From Wuchereria bancrofti (taxonomy: Eukaryota; Nematoda; Chromadorea; Rhabditida; Onchocercidae): 64,000 nt of DNA. Of the stretch, positions 1 through 14,061 are shown piece after piece (within the stretch, counting starts at the first letter, position 1; each line of letters opens with the position of its first letter). The DNA is taken from contig SSBO01000009.1 of NCBI GenBank assembly GCA_005281725.1, positions 7,192,303 to 7,256,302 on the forward strand, in the 5' to 3' direction. Under the pieces are notes generated by a model. It was not told the origin of the DNA, ran no database searches, and saw nothing but the letters and a program-made list of their open reading frames with translations. The translations under genes and the position numbers were made by a program.

Positions 1-1511
1 TTGGATCCTAGAATCGGAAAATATAATTAGTGGTTTTAAATGTTACATTCTACTGATATTTTGTCAGCAATAAGGAAGACGGAGTTAGAACCATGAAAGT
101 AACTGATAAGCAGCAGCTTGATATGTTTTCCACAGAAGTAACTGTTGCCTGATAGCTTTAAAATTTGACAGTTCTAACTCTATAAACATTCCATCCCTCA
201 GCTCCCAGTAACACAACCTGGAGAAAGTACTAAGATGGACCGATGAAGCCACACTGACTCAAATAACGATCATTGGTGCATAAATTATCTAACGGAATTT
301 ATGGATGACATAAAGGAATGAATTACGCTGCATGCACATGGAGGAATGTTTTACGCTGCATGGTGCATGTAAACGAAAATCAATATCGTTTGTTGCCAAG
401 GCTGCATTCCGATAACGGTTTAAATTCCCACATTTTGTTAAACTTTGGCCTGCTGCCGAGATAATGGATTAGGGCGCTGAGTAACGATGTGGGTTGGGGT
501 TTTTTTCTTAACGTCTGTTGTCTTTAGAACCAACAAGTTTCTTGCAGACGTCGTCTAGCCTAATCTATTCTAATCTACCCTTAGAATATACCAGTAGGAT
601 CAGGGTGAAACATTAAAGTGTGAGCGGTACCACTAATTCCAGTGTCGTTTGTCCAGTAGTACGTTCTTACAATAGTATCAGAATTTAGGTGAAAGAGTGA
701 GCCGGGGTGAACTAGAAGATGTCATTACTTAGCAGTGATTCGATATGTGGTTTTTTGCTGCGACATATTAAGAAAGGCGACTTGTGCAGAGTGTGGGTAG
801 CACGTTGCTCATCCTCTCAAGTAATCGCTTCAAGCAAACCTTCAAAAGATGGACGAAAGGATGTAGATGATGTGATATCCCCACAGCAACCACAGTCCGA
901 TTTCAGGTGTCGCTTTTTCATTTCATTTAGATTTAAAAATAAGATTAATTCAGGATCGAATCATTACTCTGCTGACTAAATAAACAAGTGTTTTAAGCGA
1001 GAAAGAATGGGAAACGGTTATAAAGCATTTTAAAGAAGGGTAAGGACAAGTTGGCTTTGGTGGTTAATTTGGTTACGAGTTGTTTCTGGAGTATTGGAGG
1101 GTTGAGGTTCGGTTCCCTTCCCTTAGTGTGCTGATCATCGGTGTGTGGTGTGGGTAGGTCTGGGCTTCAGCTTGCTGCGGCCTGTTCCTTCTCTCACTGG
1201 CGGAACATCGAACGTCCTCAACACATTGGGGCGAGTATTCGGTCCGCCATACCGTAAATTAGTCCGGCCTACGTTGACACCTGGCGAGAGGCAGTCCGGA
1301 AAGTGGCGTGACCGCTGCATATTCCTTCTCGTGGCATAGCTCGAAGTGAGCAAGGACAGTTGGGAAAAACCATGCAGTGGACAGTCTTTTTTAGAGCTGT
1401 TGCAGATCCTTAAGTGGTCCTTCCGGAAGTGCTGGCTATTATCTGGAATATGTTTTATGCGGTGATGTTCCCCTAATAAATTCATCCGTGGATGTGTCAT
1501 AGCACTAATCC
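1..1511. other. 5' intergenic stretch, no gene recognised
   Basis: I see no protein family, rRNA or tRNA here. Around 316-375 a short motif (TTACGCTGCATG) occurs twice. Open frames of 60-120 codons exist on both strands around 1135-1500, but they overlap antisense and show no family resemblance. The stretch presumably holds the upstream region of the helicase gene that starts at 1512. Confidence 0.5.
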
Positions 1512-5033
<3,522 letters not shown>

Positions 5034-6018
5034 CCAGTGATATATCCGCCGAAATCAACTGAATACAACATAATTGCTCTGCTGACTAACAACCAACGAT
5101 GTTTATTGAATTTTCTTTTGTTTTGTGTTTATGTTAACTGTTATGACTGTGTGATAGCAGTAATTAAAATATTTTGCCTTCCTCCTTAGTTAGACTCCTG
5201 CAATGCCCGTACACAATAAACTTGTTATGTTTTTATTCGACATAACCTCCAGTAACTTTCACAGGTAATATCAGCAAACAGAAAATAGAACAAATTGTCT
5301 CCATTTCTTTATGATGTTTTGCGTAGTATGCCCACGATTAGACGACTTTAGTCTTTAATGTTCTCATAAGGCGTACTATTATTAGACATATTGGCTAATT
5401 CATTTCGTAGAAACTTTGAATGTAATAGATTTTGATGGCACGCCTTATTACGATTCAACATCCTTAGAAGGGAAGATTGAAGGGTACTAGAAAATACTTC
5501 GAAAATTTTATAAGTATGATTAAAAATATTCTTCTACACTTATTAGAGGAATCATAACTAATGGTCTATTTAAATAACAAAAATAAAACCACCCCGCGCA
5601 TGCGATAATTCTCCGTTTTTACTAAAAACTTAACTTTAAGTGGTCTGCCCCTCGTTTCCTTATCCAATGTAGGTTCCTTTCGATACACAATGCAGTCGGA
5701 GCTCTCATGTTTTCGGAAAATGTTCCCATATGTAAATAACCTTAAAAAAATATATAATTCTCAACAAGAATGGGAAACATTCATTAAGACTAACTTGTTG
5801 GAAAGAAAGACATTCTGTTGGCGTATGAAAAGCAGTGTTCTTGAGAAATAAAGGAAAACTTCCCCTACGACAAATTTTATACGGGATTGAAATCACTTTT
5901 TTTCCCATAATTCATTGTTAACCCGTCCATTTACTACTTAATTGTAACTAAGGAAGGCTTACTTGTTCCAGATATCTACGCGTATCTCTCTAATGAAGCA
6001 AAAGTTTAAATGACCTGT
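5034..6018. other. Convergent 3' intergenic region
   Basis: This lies between the helicase (+) and PCMT (-), which converge. It contains AT-rich sequence with an AATAAA at about 5215 that could serve the helicase mRNA. I see no coding exon. The open frame at 5705-5908 (-) shows no family resemblance. Confidence 0.5.
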
Positions 6019-7420
6019 TCAGTTATGAAGCTGGTGCTGTTCATCAGTCAGGGGAACATATATTACACCCATTAAGTCTTTTTGCGTTACATTACCGTCA
6101 GTATCCTTGTCAACCTGTACAAACCGCTGAGGACCACCTTCGGGACCGACCGGAATCAGCATCCTTCCACCTTTAGCAAGCTGCTCTATTAACTGTAATA
6201 CTTCACTGTCTTTATTGTAAGAAAGTTATGTTCAAGACATTGCCAGTTTCAGAAGGGTTATAAATTCGCGGGAAATGAATGAAACAAGTTTCATTATTTG
6301 TATGATTAAACAAATTTCATTATACATTGTAAAACCGCATGTTTTTTTTCTTTTGTTATGACTTCTGGAGACATTATTTGTTCATGAATTCCTAACTCTT
6401 AAAACAATCTCTTTTGATATTTACAGGGTAACATATAGATCGAAAGCATATATCAATAAATGTTTTTAGTAGTTTATGTTTTCGGACGTAGAAATGTTTC
6501 CAGAAGTCATAACAAAAAAAAACATGCGGCTTTAAAATACTTAAAGTTCAGGCCAAAATAAACATATTAAAATTGAATCATTCTGTCTGTTGTGCTAGTA
6601 CTTAAATGAAAACGACCTGAACAGGAATTTCAGGTGCAGCAGCTCCAACATGAATGGCATTATACGGTGCCTCTTTTGCATAACCTTTCCTCCCATCTCC
6701 ATGTACAAGAATTATGCGGTCATTAGTGAATAAATCTGCATGATGTTTCATGATATTACGCCTTGAATCAACCACTAAAGCTTGAATATGATCTATGCCA
6801 ACTACTTTTCCTGTTTCACCAACCTAAAAAATTGCCATATAAATTGATAAACGGCGCATAAATGATTACGGCCTCTTATTGTAATTATTTTTTGGAGAAT
6901 TTGTGAGAAATCTTACCATTACCGCCATACAGGCTGTTAAGTAACCGGAACCTAAACCTACGTCCAGCGCTTTATTCCATTCTTTCAGATGATCCTTCAG
7001 AAGCTCCAGTGAAAACGCATGCTAAAATTTCGCTTTTTTATTTATTTTCACTATCAAAACTTTTTGTCAGATTCAATACTGCTTTTTAGAAATATTTGAA
7101 ATTGAATATCAGAAAAGAATACCGGTCATTCCCACAAAATAATTTCTTCATATATTACTTACTACAAACACCACAGAAAATTTTTCTCAAAAAAAAAAAT
7201 TTATTCGTAAGTTTTTTCTTCTTCAATCAACGGAAAACCGGAATCGAAACAGAATCAATTACCATATGCGGAGCACTAATCGTAGCACTGTAACCGATTG
7301 AAACTGGATGATCGCCGTACGGCGTTATAGCTGTAAAATCAGCTCGATCCACTTTCAGCATAGCATCTCTTACACGTTTATCCTTGAATAAATTATTGCC
7401 TAAAAGTTGACGTATTATCA
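6019..7420 (-). CDS. pcm-1: Protein-L-isoaspartate(D-aspartate) O-methyltransferase, first exon missing
   Basis: Cytosolic repair enzyme that methylates L-isoaspartyl residues of aged proteins using S-adenosylmethionine (family knowledge). Exons read on the minus strand: 7263-7420, 6917-7021, 6617-6823 and 6019-6192, with a TGA stop at 6019-6021. Matches to PCMT1 run along the whole length: [27 protein letters not shown] (SAM motif I), [50 protein letters not shown], and an [10 protein letters not shown] tail. The usual DVGSGSG reads DVGLGSG here. The exon starting at 7420 follows a TTATAG acceptor, and its first two bases complete a codon. The initiating exon therefore lies upstream. An ATG near 7553 is possible, but I could not make a phase-consistent join. 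The 424-nt intron between the last two exons contains an inverted repeat. Confidence 0.88.
6334..6524. repeat. Inverted repeat inside PCMT intron
   Basis: A left arm at about 6334-6375 and a right arm at about 6492-6524 are near-perfect reverse complements (core GTTATGACTTCTGG with a T-run and GCATG). The spacer is about 115 nt. The pair could fold into a long hairpin, or be a foldback/MITE remnant. No coding capacity is visible between the arms. Confidence 0.6.
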
Positions 7421-7650
7421 CTATAACAAAGAAATGAATTATAGTAATTGTAATATGACAATATCACATCATAAAAAATAAAAATGCAACTACCAAACCG
7501 ATTTATTGTCAGTTGTTAATCAATTGACGCTACTAATTCCCACCTTGTCATCATGAATTTTTCCGGTGCATCATTATGAACTTTTAGAGTACAAAGTACG
7601 AAAACAGAAAGCAAATTTAAGATAGCACTGCCCTACTTTTAAAGTAAAAA

Positions 7651-8068
7651 TCAGCAATTACTCTGTAAATTATTGACCAAAGCAACATTCGAATCGGCAC
7701 CGGACATCCAAGCCATTGCGTTTCTTATCTTGCGAGTTAGTAGTCGTGTAGCATCCTCGAATATCTTCATTTTTCTGGATTTTATTTCTTTCTCTCTTTC
7801 TGGGTGTAAATCTTCACCCCCTCTTCCCTCTCCTTCAGTATATCCTGCAGAAACTGATTCAGTGAATTCTTTTCGACTACTGCTCAATCTCTGCCGTTCT
7901 TCATTGCAGAAGTTGTCCTTTAAGCCATCACAACCAGATGTGGAAGCAAACACAGCCAGTAGTATACAATTAGCAGTAATTAGCATAAGTAAACAGAACC
8001 AAGGAGACATTAATGCCATCAGAAGACAGCCAATTTCAGCTAACAATAATAGAATGCAGGTAATTAAA
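7651..8068 (-). CDS. Exon of an unrecognised two-TM membrane protein
   Basis: An open minus-strand frame of about 140 codons ends in TGA at 7651-7653. It starts with two strongly hydrophobic segments (about 20 residues each, joined by a short turn containing SPWF). A polar tail follows, rich in Lys, Arg and Glu, ending in a charged region with RLLTRKIRNAMAW. There is no ATG before the first hydrophobic segment. A TTTCTTAG acceptor at 8069-8075 fits an internal or last exon, with the first exon further upstream and not found. I do not recognise the family. The complementary strand is also open over most of this range, which lowers confidence, but the hydrophobicity pattern favours the minus strand. 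Confidence 0.4.
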
Positions 8069-8089
8069 CTAAGAAATGGAACCACCGTT

Positions 8090-10129
8090 CAATTTTATTT
8101 CAGATTACAGCACACTGTTATTTTCTGCTTTCGTATCTCTTTAAAATAATTTCTCTGCTTCTGTCTTCGCTCTCTCTGGCAAGTAAAGCTTCTGCACAAC
8201 CACTCAGTGCAGCAGTAGCAGGCAGTGGAACGGAGTGGTCGGTAGATCGAGAGACTAGGCTGCTATGAAGGCGGTAGATGGTAGGAGGCGCTTTAGACGA
8301 AAGAGTATTTTAACAAGTTATCCCCACCTGTCACAAGTAAATGGGAATAATGAAATAATGAATGTATCAAGCTGATCTTTCATTCAATCGCGCTGTTGCT
8401 AGAGCAGATCTGCTAGGAGGAAGGCACTGTAAAAGAGTCTTGAAATATATTTTTGTATAAAAGACTGATTATCTGGCTGTATTATTATTTATCGACATAA
8501 TCGACAAGAGAATGAAATGTTAAGGGTGATGATTCATCGGATGTCATTAGGGATTAGAACATGGGAAGAGTTACCCGTTAATTCTGGTAGCATTTGTTCT
8601 TTTTGGAAAGGGAAAGGAAAATTTTGAAAAGGACTAGAAGTGATATGCGTGAGGAATCTGTGTCCTCATTCCTCAGACTAGATTAGGGGAGACTAAGTGA
8701 CACTGAACATAATTAAGACGAGGAACTAGGTGACGAAGAGACATGAATATAAATAAAGGAAAAGATGTGAGAGGAAGCATCCTTTCTCAGAGGAATAGAT
8801 TGATGATTGTTCGTTTTTCTGAAGCCGTGAGAAATGTTTGAAAGTGGAATGAAAGAGAGAGTAAAAGTGGAATAAGTTATTTGGCGTGTGTTGGGAGACG
8901 TAGTAGTACGTCTCAAAATCACGTCATGTTTTGCGTAACACACAACTGTTATGTTGTGAGATGTTAGATTGATTCATTTAAGCCACTAATACTCTATCCC
9001 ACGTGCAACGATTTCTCTCGATCAGATGCGCAACGGATGCAAATGATTGTGGCAGCAGTAAACAATGAATAGTAATGTTCACATCACTGCTCACTTCAAC
9101 AAAAAGTCAAACTATCAAACATCGGCGCTTTAAAGTTATCATTCTTATTGAGTATAATTCCATAAAAAAACGAAAAACTTGAAGGTATTAAACAAAACAT
9201 GTCTGTTGGAAGGCTTCATGTGACGCATTGTGTTGACGCTTGAGCAGTTCTGTTGCTTTGGCATGAGACATCCGTGGCGATAATGGAATTATACTCAATA
9301 GGATAATATCGAAATGTGAGGGGGAAAGTTTGCTGTAGAACTATAAGAATTTAAGTTTTGAAAGTATTAAAATTATTTTTGTCTTTGTTGGAAGTGCGAT
9401 ATCTCATGAATCATTTTACAGTGTGCAAACGATTAGAATAATTTGATGAATCTTTTTCAATGAATTAATTGGCAAATTATGTATCACTAAAACATTAATT
9501 AGGCTAGTTGTCCAATGTGAGCGCAAGTGTTTTCGCATGCCATGAACCTTTAACTCATCTCAAATTATGATGAAGTGCTTTTTCATGTGCGTTCGAAATT
9601 GATCTGAATTCATCGGATGTCATAACACTTTCTTTTTAAATGCGGTAAGGTTTGCTTAAAAAGTTTTGGTCACAATCTTCCTGTTTTACTTGTATTTTAC
9701 TAAAATGATGGGAAACCAACGAAATGTTGTTAATTTACTATTTCCTAAGAATTGTTTGTAAAAGCTCGGCATTTAAGCTGGGATTAGAATTAACAACAAA
9801 AGAAGGAATTCTAAAAAGTTGGATGTCTTTTTACTGATCGTTCTTTTCAGTTTCTGAAGCATTTCCTGTGATACCTTCGATATCGCTGAATAAATATTTC
9901 TGCAAATCTTTAAAATTTATTCAGCTTTTCTCAGTATTAGTCACAGCTACAAAAAAAAAAAATAAAAAAAGGTAATTCTGTTTTGAAAAAAAAGGTAATT
10001 CTGTTTTGCTAAGAAGTATCGCTTTCAAATTTACATGTCTTTTTTATGCTAATTAGTTCAAATAAAGCCTTCAAGAAACAGCCGAATGGTTCTTTGTTTA
10101 CGGATCCTTTTTATCATTTCTTTCAATAA
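8090..10129. other. Intergenic, no gene recognised
   Basis: About 2 kb without a supportable exon. It contains an 18-bp inverted repeat (listed separately), a purine-rich tract at about 8600-8900, and A-rich runs with a short direct duplication of GGTAATTCTGTTTTG near 9970-10010. Confidence 0.5.
9146..9300. repeat. Possible small MITE: 18-bp perfect inverted repeat
   Basis: TATTGAGTATAATTCCAT at 9146-9163 is repeated as its exact reverse complement at 9283-9300, leaving a 119-nt interior. Similarity fades just outside the arms. The interior has no coding potential. A short non-autonomous transposon remnant is the simplest reading, but no clear target-site duplication was found. Confidence 0.45.
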
Positions 10130-11613
10130 TTAGAAACATACCCGATTATACTTAACGAAAGCATCGTTGACAATGGAAAGTATGGGAACTACGACGTTGT
10201 GATAGCACAACTTAGCCAACCCCGTTTGCGGTAATGCTAGAAGCATTAAAAATAACATCTAAATAAAGTAATATTACATATGAAAGTTTTTGTTAAACTT
10301 CGAAAAGAAAACTAAGAAATTTTTCAAAAAAAAAGAAAATGCAACACGGGTAAATATGGAATCCCTGCTATTAGTTTCGTTATCAGATTAATTACAACCT
10401 TCAGTAAAAGAAGTGGCGAAAAAAACTTTGTTAACCACTCCGTATAGTAATCTTGAAGCGTAAAAAACGAGAATACAATCCAGTAGATAAGCCAATGCTC
10501 ACGTCGCTTGCGTCCCTTATTCTTGTGAACAGTTAAAGACTGCAAAACTTCAAAAATTGCTTAAATGAAGAAGAAAAAAGTTAAAATGTGATTTTTGTTA
10601 AAAATGTTAAAAAACATAAATCTTCATGAAGTTCTCTTTAATTATATCTTAGCTTACGAAATGTCGATTATTTTTCAATAAAGCAACTCTGTTGCAAGTC
10701 TCATAAGCTTCATGATGTCATCCCCTTCATTACTTCTTCTTCATCAATCTTCTGATTTGACTTTTTTCCAAATAGAGAAGAAATATGTGGTAGTAGCAAC
10801 ATTATTGAATAAAATGTATGAGAAAAGTTATAGTCTATGGAGATCTTTGATACCTGATATGTCCCACAATTGATCTTGGGTAAATCAAAGGAAATTTTAA
10901 TAGACAAACCCTGGTAGTTTCGTATGCAGGATAAAGACAGCTAACTATGCTGCATAGTAGTGGATCAAAATTCTCTAGTAAGACAAATGCAATTAGCAGA
11001 AATATTATTGCATAGAATATCTGCAAATTAATGTTTTTTTTTTTTTACAGCAAAGATGGAAAACTGGCAGATTACATTAAACCCTATCGAAATATCATAT
11101 TACTGAATGCTTAATGACTAGGATACGAGATGATAGCCTGGCTATGATTTTGAGCCATCACAATTTCATTAAATACAATTTCTTCGGTGACTGTTAAATT
11201 TGTCTCCCATTTGAAGTTGTCTCATATTATTATATATATGTCTGTCCTGCTTTATCCGATAACATTCTATCTAAAGAACAAACCTGTTCTCTTCTGACCG
11301 TTGTTTTGCTTTCTATGAAACAGAATACCTTATCCAAGTAAACATAATTTTTGTTGTAAAGGATTTTATTGATCAGATATTGATGCCATATTTCCAGCGG
11401 TTTTCCTTTTTTGAAGAAGCTATTTTGGATTGTGATGACGATGCCGACTAGACAACTTTGTAAATTTCCTAATGCTCTTTCTGATGAGTGATCAGATTCT
11501 TCTTCAAGTTCATTCATATATGCTGTTGAATTCTCGCTGCTCATACTTATTTTGCTCACAGTGCTGGCAGATGAATTTGATAATTCAGTTTCGCTCTTAT
11601 CTTTTTCAGCCAT
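10130..11613 (-). CDS. REEP / TB2-DP1-HVA22 family ER-shaping protein
   Basis: Membrane protein of the reticulon-like REEP/Yop1 family, which wedges into and curves tubular ER membrane (family knowledge). Four exons on the minus strand: 11284-11613 (ATG at 11611-11613), 10910-11020, 10399-10539 and 10130-10258 (TAA). All phases are zero and they give 236 residues. Family landmarks are an N-terminal IESKT..RREQ stretch before the first hairpin, LYPAYET after it, then REHWLIYWIVF and a final hydrophobic hairpin. The first about 60 residues are a Ser/Glu/Asp-rich extension longer than in Yop1 or REEP5. The tail after the last hairpin is short, as in REEP5/6-type proteins. REEP1-4-type membership is less likely because the long cytosolic tail is missing. 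Confidence 0.85.
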
Positions 11614-12543
11614 TCAAATAGTAGTGATTTGCCTTAATACCCTTATTATTTGTTAACAAATCGTATGGACATATTAAAGATTAAAGATTTTCATAAATGA
11701 AATATTCTGCAATTAGTAATTCAAAATCATTTACTTTTACAATTGTCAATCCAAAACGCGAGAGCAACTGAGAAAATAAGCGGTTGAAGAAGAAATGCAG
11801 CTGTTTCTTATCCTTTTCAATTTATATGCTTGTTTTTCATGCAGACGAAAAGAAAACATTTATGCTATTCATGCAAATTATGGATTAAAAAGATCAAATG
11901 GGACTTTTTCTCAGTAAAAAGTATTTCTTGAAATGATTTTACAATCACTGAAAAAAGTTTTGAATCTTAAGCCTCATCCGATTCTTCTCCATGGAATATT
12001 GTGATTCGAAATTGTCTCCTAGATTTCAGAACTTAAAAGACTCTCAAGAAAAGATTTTTTTAAAAAATTGAAGAAAGCAATTTGCTGGACATTAAGAATA
12101 ATATTATTTCCCTTATCAATTCTCAACTTGTTTATAATCAAATGAAAATCAAGAAATTGAACTTGATGAATAGTATTATTTTGTTTAATGTCCGATACTG
12201 TGATCTGGTTCTAATTGTCTGAAAAGAATTGAAAATGAAAAATGTAGAACATATCGTTCCTGTATGTTGAGAATCATTCTTCAGTTCTTGTTGGTAAAGT
12301 TAAATAAGACTTTGCAGAATAGAAGTTGTTAAATAACTTCAACCAGAATAATAGTAAATATATGCGGTCGCTATTGACACCTATCTCGATTAGTGAATAA
12401 TAAGGCGTTGACAAATTCAGCATATCTGATTCCCTGCCATCTACCAAATTACCGATGTAAACAAAAATTGTTATTAAGATTTCATTAACAAAGATGATTA
12501 TTTCAGAATAACTTACTTAATGGTTTATTTCATGAAACTTCAT
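11614..12543. other. Intergenic between REEP gene and BEL/Pao element
   Basis: AT-rich, no exon recognised. The upstream region of the minus-strand REEP gene must lie at its left end. The right end is the insertion site of the retrotransposon. Confidence 0.5.
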
Positions 12544-12548
12544 ATCAT
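12544..12548. repeat. Target-site duplication ATCAT (left)
   Basis: These five bases directly precede the left LTR (which begins TGTCGCG). They are repeated exactly at 21830-21834, directly after the right LTR (which ends CAACA). BEL/Pao elements typically duplicate 4-6 bp of target on integration. Confidence 0.75.
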
Positions 12549-13075
12549 TGTCGCGAATTTCTATATCGCGAAGCAAAAAAAAAAAATGTTAATACTGCTT
12601 AATATAGCAATCCATTATAATTTCCTTTGCAATGCATCGCACTCGTTTAGCTGACCTTTGATCTTATAACAATCCTATGCTATGAGCATCAACCATTTAA
12701 TGTCAATTGTAACCAACATTAAAATAGTTGCCACCCAATGTAAGTTCTTTGTGATATCCATGCAATCCTTGCATTGTAACTATTGTCCATTGTAACCTAT
12801 TGTTCAAGTAACTCCTTATCATCTAACTAAGCGATTTCTTCTTTGTAAAAATGTCTGATTATAAACCACTCCCACATCTTAATATATATAATGCATCAGT
12901 TTTGTTGGATTTATCAAGATTGTACGGTTGCTTCTGTTAATAAAGGATTATTCTCTTCCTCTCTTACCCCACATACTTACATCTACATTCAACGAATCTC
13001 CCTGCAATCAACAACCTTTCCCGAAATAATAAATTAACTTAACAATCTACCAAGAGAAATTTTGCTTCCACAACA
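12549..13075 (+). repeat. Left LTR of BEL/Pao element
   Basis: This starts TGTCGCG and ends CCACAACA. It matches the right LTR base for base apart from a small indel (ACATTAAAAT versus ACTAT, near 12717). It also matches the solo LTR at 48541-49060. The first about 38 bp are shared with the solo LTR but fall in the N gap of the right LTR. It contains a TATATATAATG stretch near 12885 and AATAAAGG near 12942, plausible promoter and polyadenylation signals. Confidence 0.85.
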
Positions 13076-13081
13076 ACTATT

Positions 13082-13099
13082 TGGTGCCACGAGCCGGGA
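13082..13099 (+). other. Primer-binding site of BEL/Pao element
   Basis: TGGTGCCACGAGCCGGGA begins six bases after the left LTR. Starting with TGG and lying next to the LTR, it fits complementarity to a tRNA 3' end (priming site for minus-strand DNA). I cannot assign the tRNA with certainty. Confidence 0.7.
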
Positions 13100-13100
13100 C

Positions 13101-13252
13101 ATGTCTGCAACTATAATATTAAGCGCATGACCGGCAAAAGAAAAATTGGAAGCTCTTCTTAAAGAAATCCAAGAAATGGATCTAACGCCTTTGGAGCAAA
13201 TGTTGACCAGAGAAGAAACCCGTCAACAGCACGAGGCTCGAAAAAGAATTAG
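13101..13252 (+). pseudogene. BEL/Pao gag N-terminal fragment
   Basis: An ATG right after the primer-binding site opens a frame with a Lys/Glu-rich, coiled-coil-like stretch (LEALLKEIQEMDLTPLEQM). The frame has an in-frame TGA at 13128-13130. It is cut off at about 13253, where inverted pol sequence begins. It is therefore a broken gag start, not a working gene. Confidence 0.65.
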
Positions 13253-13253
13253 A

Positions 13254-14060
13254 CGTATACCGTAGCTGCATATGCAGAAGCATCTGCGAAAACATGAATT
13301 CTTGCGGGTAGTGATGTGTCTATTACGACACGTGGTATCTCTTTCACATATATTGGCCATGCACCTATAAGTTCTTCCCAGTTCTTCTGATCCTCCATAC
13401 TTATTAATTGGTCCCAGCTTGCTTTCTTTTTCCAAAGATTTTGAAGAAATAATTTTATCGGCATTGTACATGGGGCTAGGAATCCTAAGGGATCGTATTG
13501 AGAAGCTAGGAACTGTAATATTGTTCTTTTTGTTGGTACTTGATCCTTCCAAGGTTTTAGGGTTGTTTGAATTATGTCTTCATCTGGGTTCCAATTAATA
13601 CCAAGAATTCTTTTAAACTCATTTGTTTCTGCTCGATGTTGTTCGGGAATCTTAGAATTGAATTCTTTGTTGTTTGATAAGAATTCTCTAACATTCATTG
13701 AGGCATCGTTAAAGATTTTTTTCATTTTTTGATATTTGAGTAGAGCCTCATCGATACACTTGGTTGATACGATAATGTTGTCGACATAAAGATTTTTTCT
13801 GATCTCGTTAGCGAGTTCATTGTCGCAGTTTTCCAAATGATAGTTAAGTGTAGCCGATAATAAAAATGGTGAAGATATTACTCCAAATGGGACTCGTTTA
13901 AATCGATAATATTCAATATTATCTTCTGTTACTTGTCCCTTTATATCCTTTAACCAAAGGAATCGTGTGCAATTTCTTTCTATTGGTAGTAACTCCAATT
14001 GTAAAAAGGCTTTCTCAATGTCTGCTACTATCACAATTTCCATCATTCGGAAACGAAGCA
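13254..14060 (-). pseudogene. BEL/Pao pol fragment: reverse transcriptase to RNase H start (inverted)
   Basis: A minus-strand open frame covers the RT palm (VADIEKAF with the first catalytic Asp, then [10 protein letters not shown]), the YVDN box, the thumb, and the first RNase H Asp ([15 protein letters not shown]). It ends abruptly at 13254 against the gag fragment and at 14060 against an N. About 285 bp at its left end (about 13254-13535) are repeated in the same orientation at about 15867-16149. This shows that the two inverted pieces overlap in the original pol but are joined here in the wrong order. Confidence 0.8.
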
Positions 14061-14061
14061 N

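Noticed and set aside
1135..1500. Long minus-strand open frame (121 codons) overlapping a plus-strand frame
   Set aside because: Both strands are open here, there is no family resemblance, and no splice or start context. It is most likely a chance result of locally higher GC.
7673..8149. Plus-strand open frame of 158 codons
   Set aside because: It is antisense to the hydrophobic minus-strand exon, its composition is Ser/Ile-rich without domain signals, and the minus-strand reading explains the region better.
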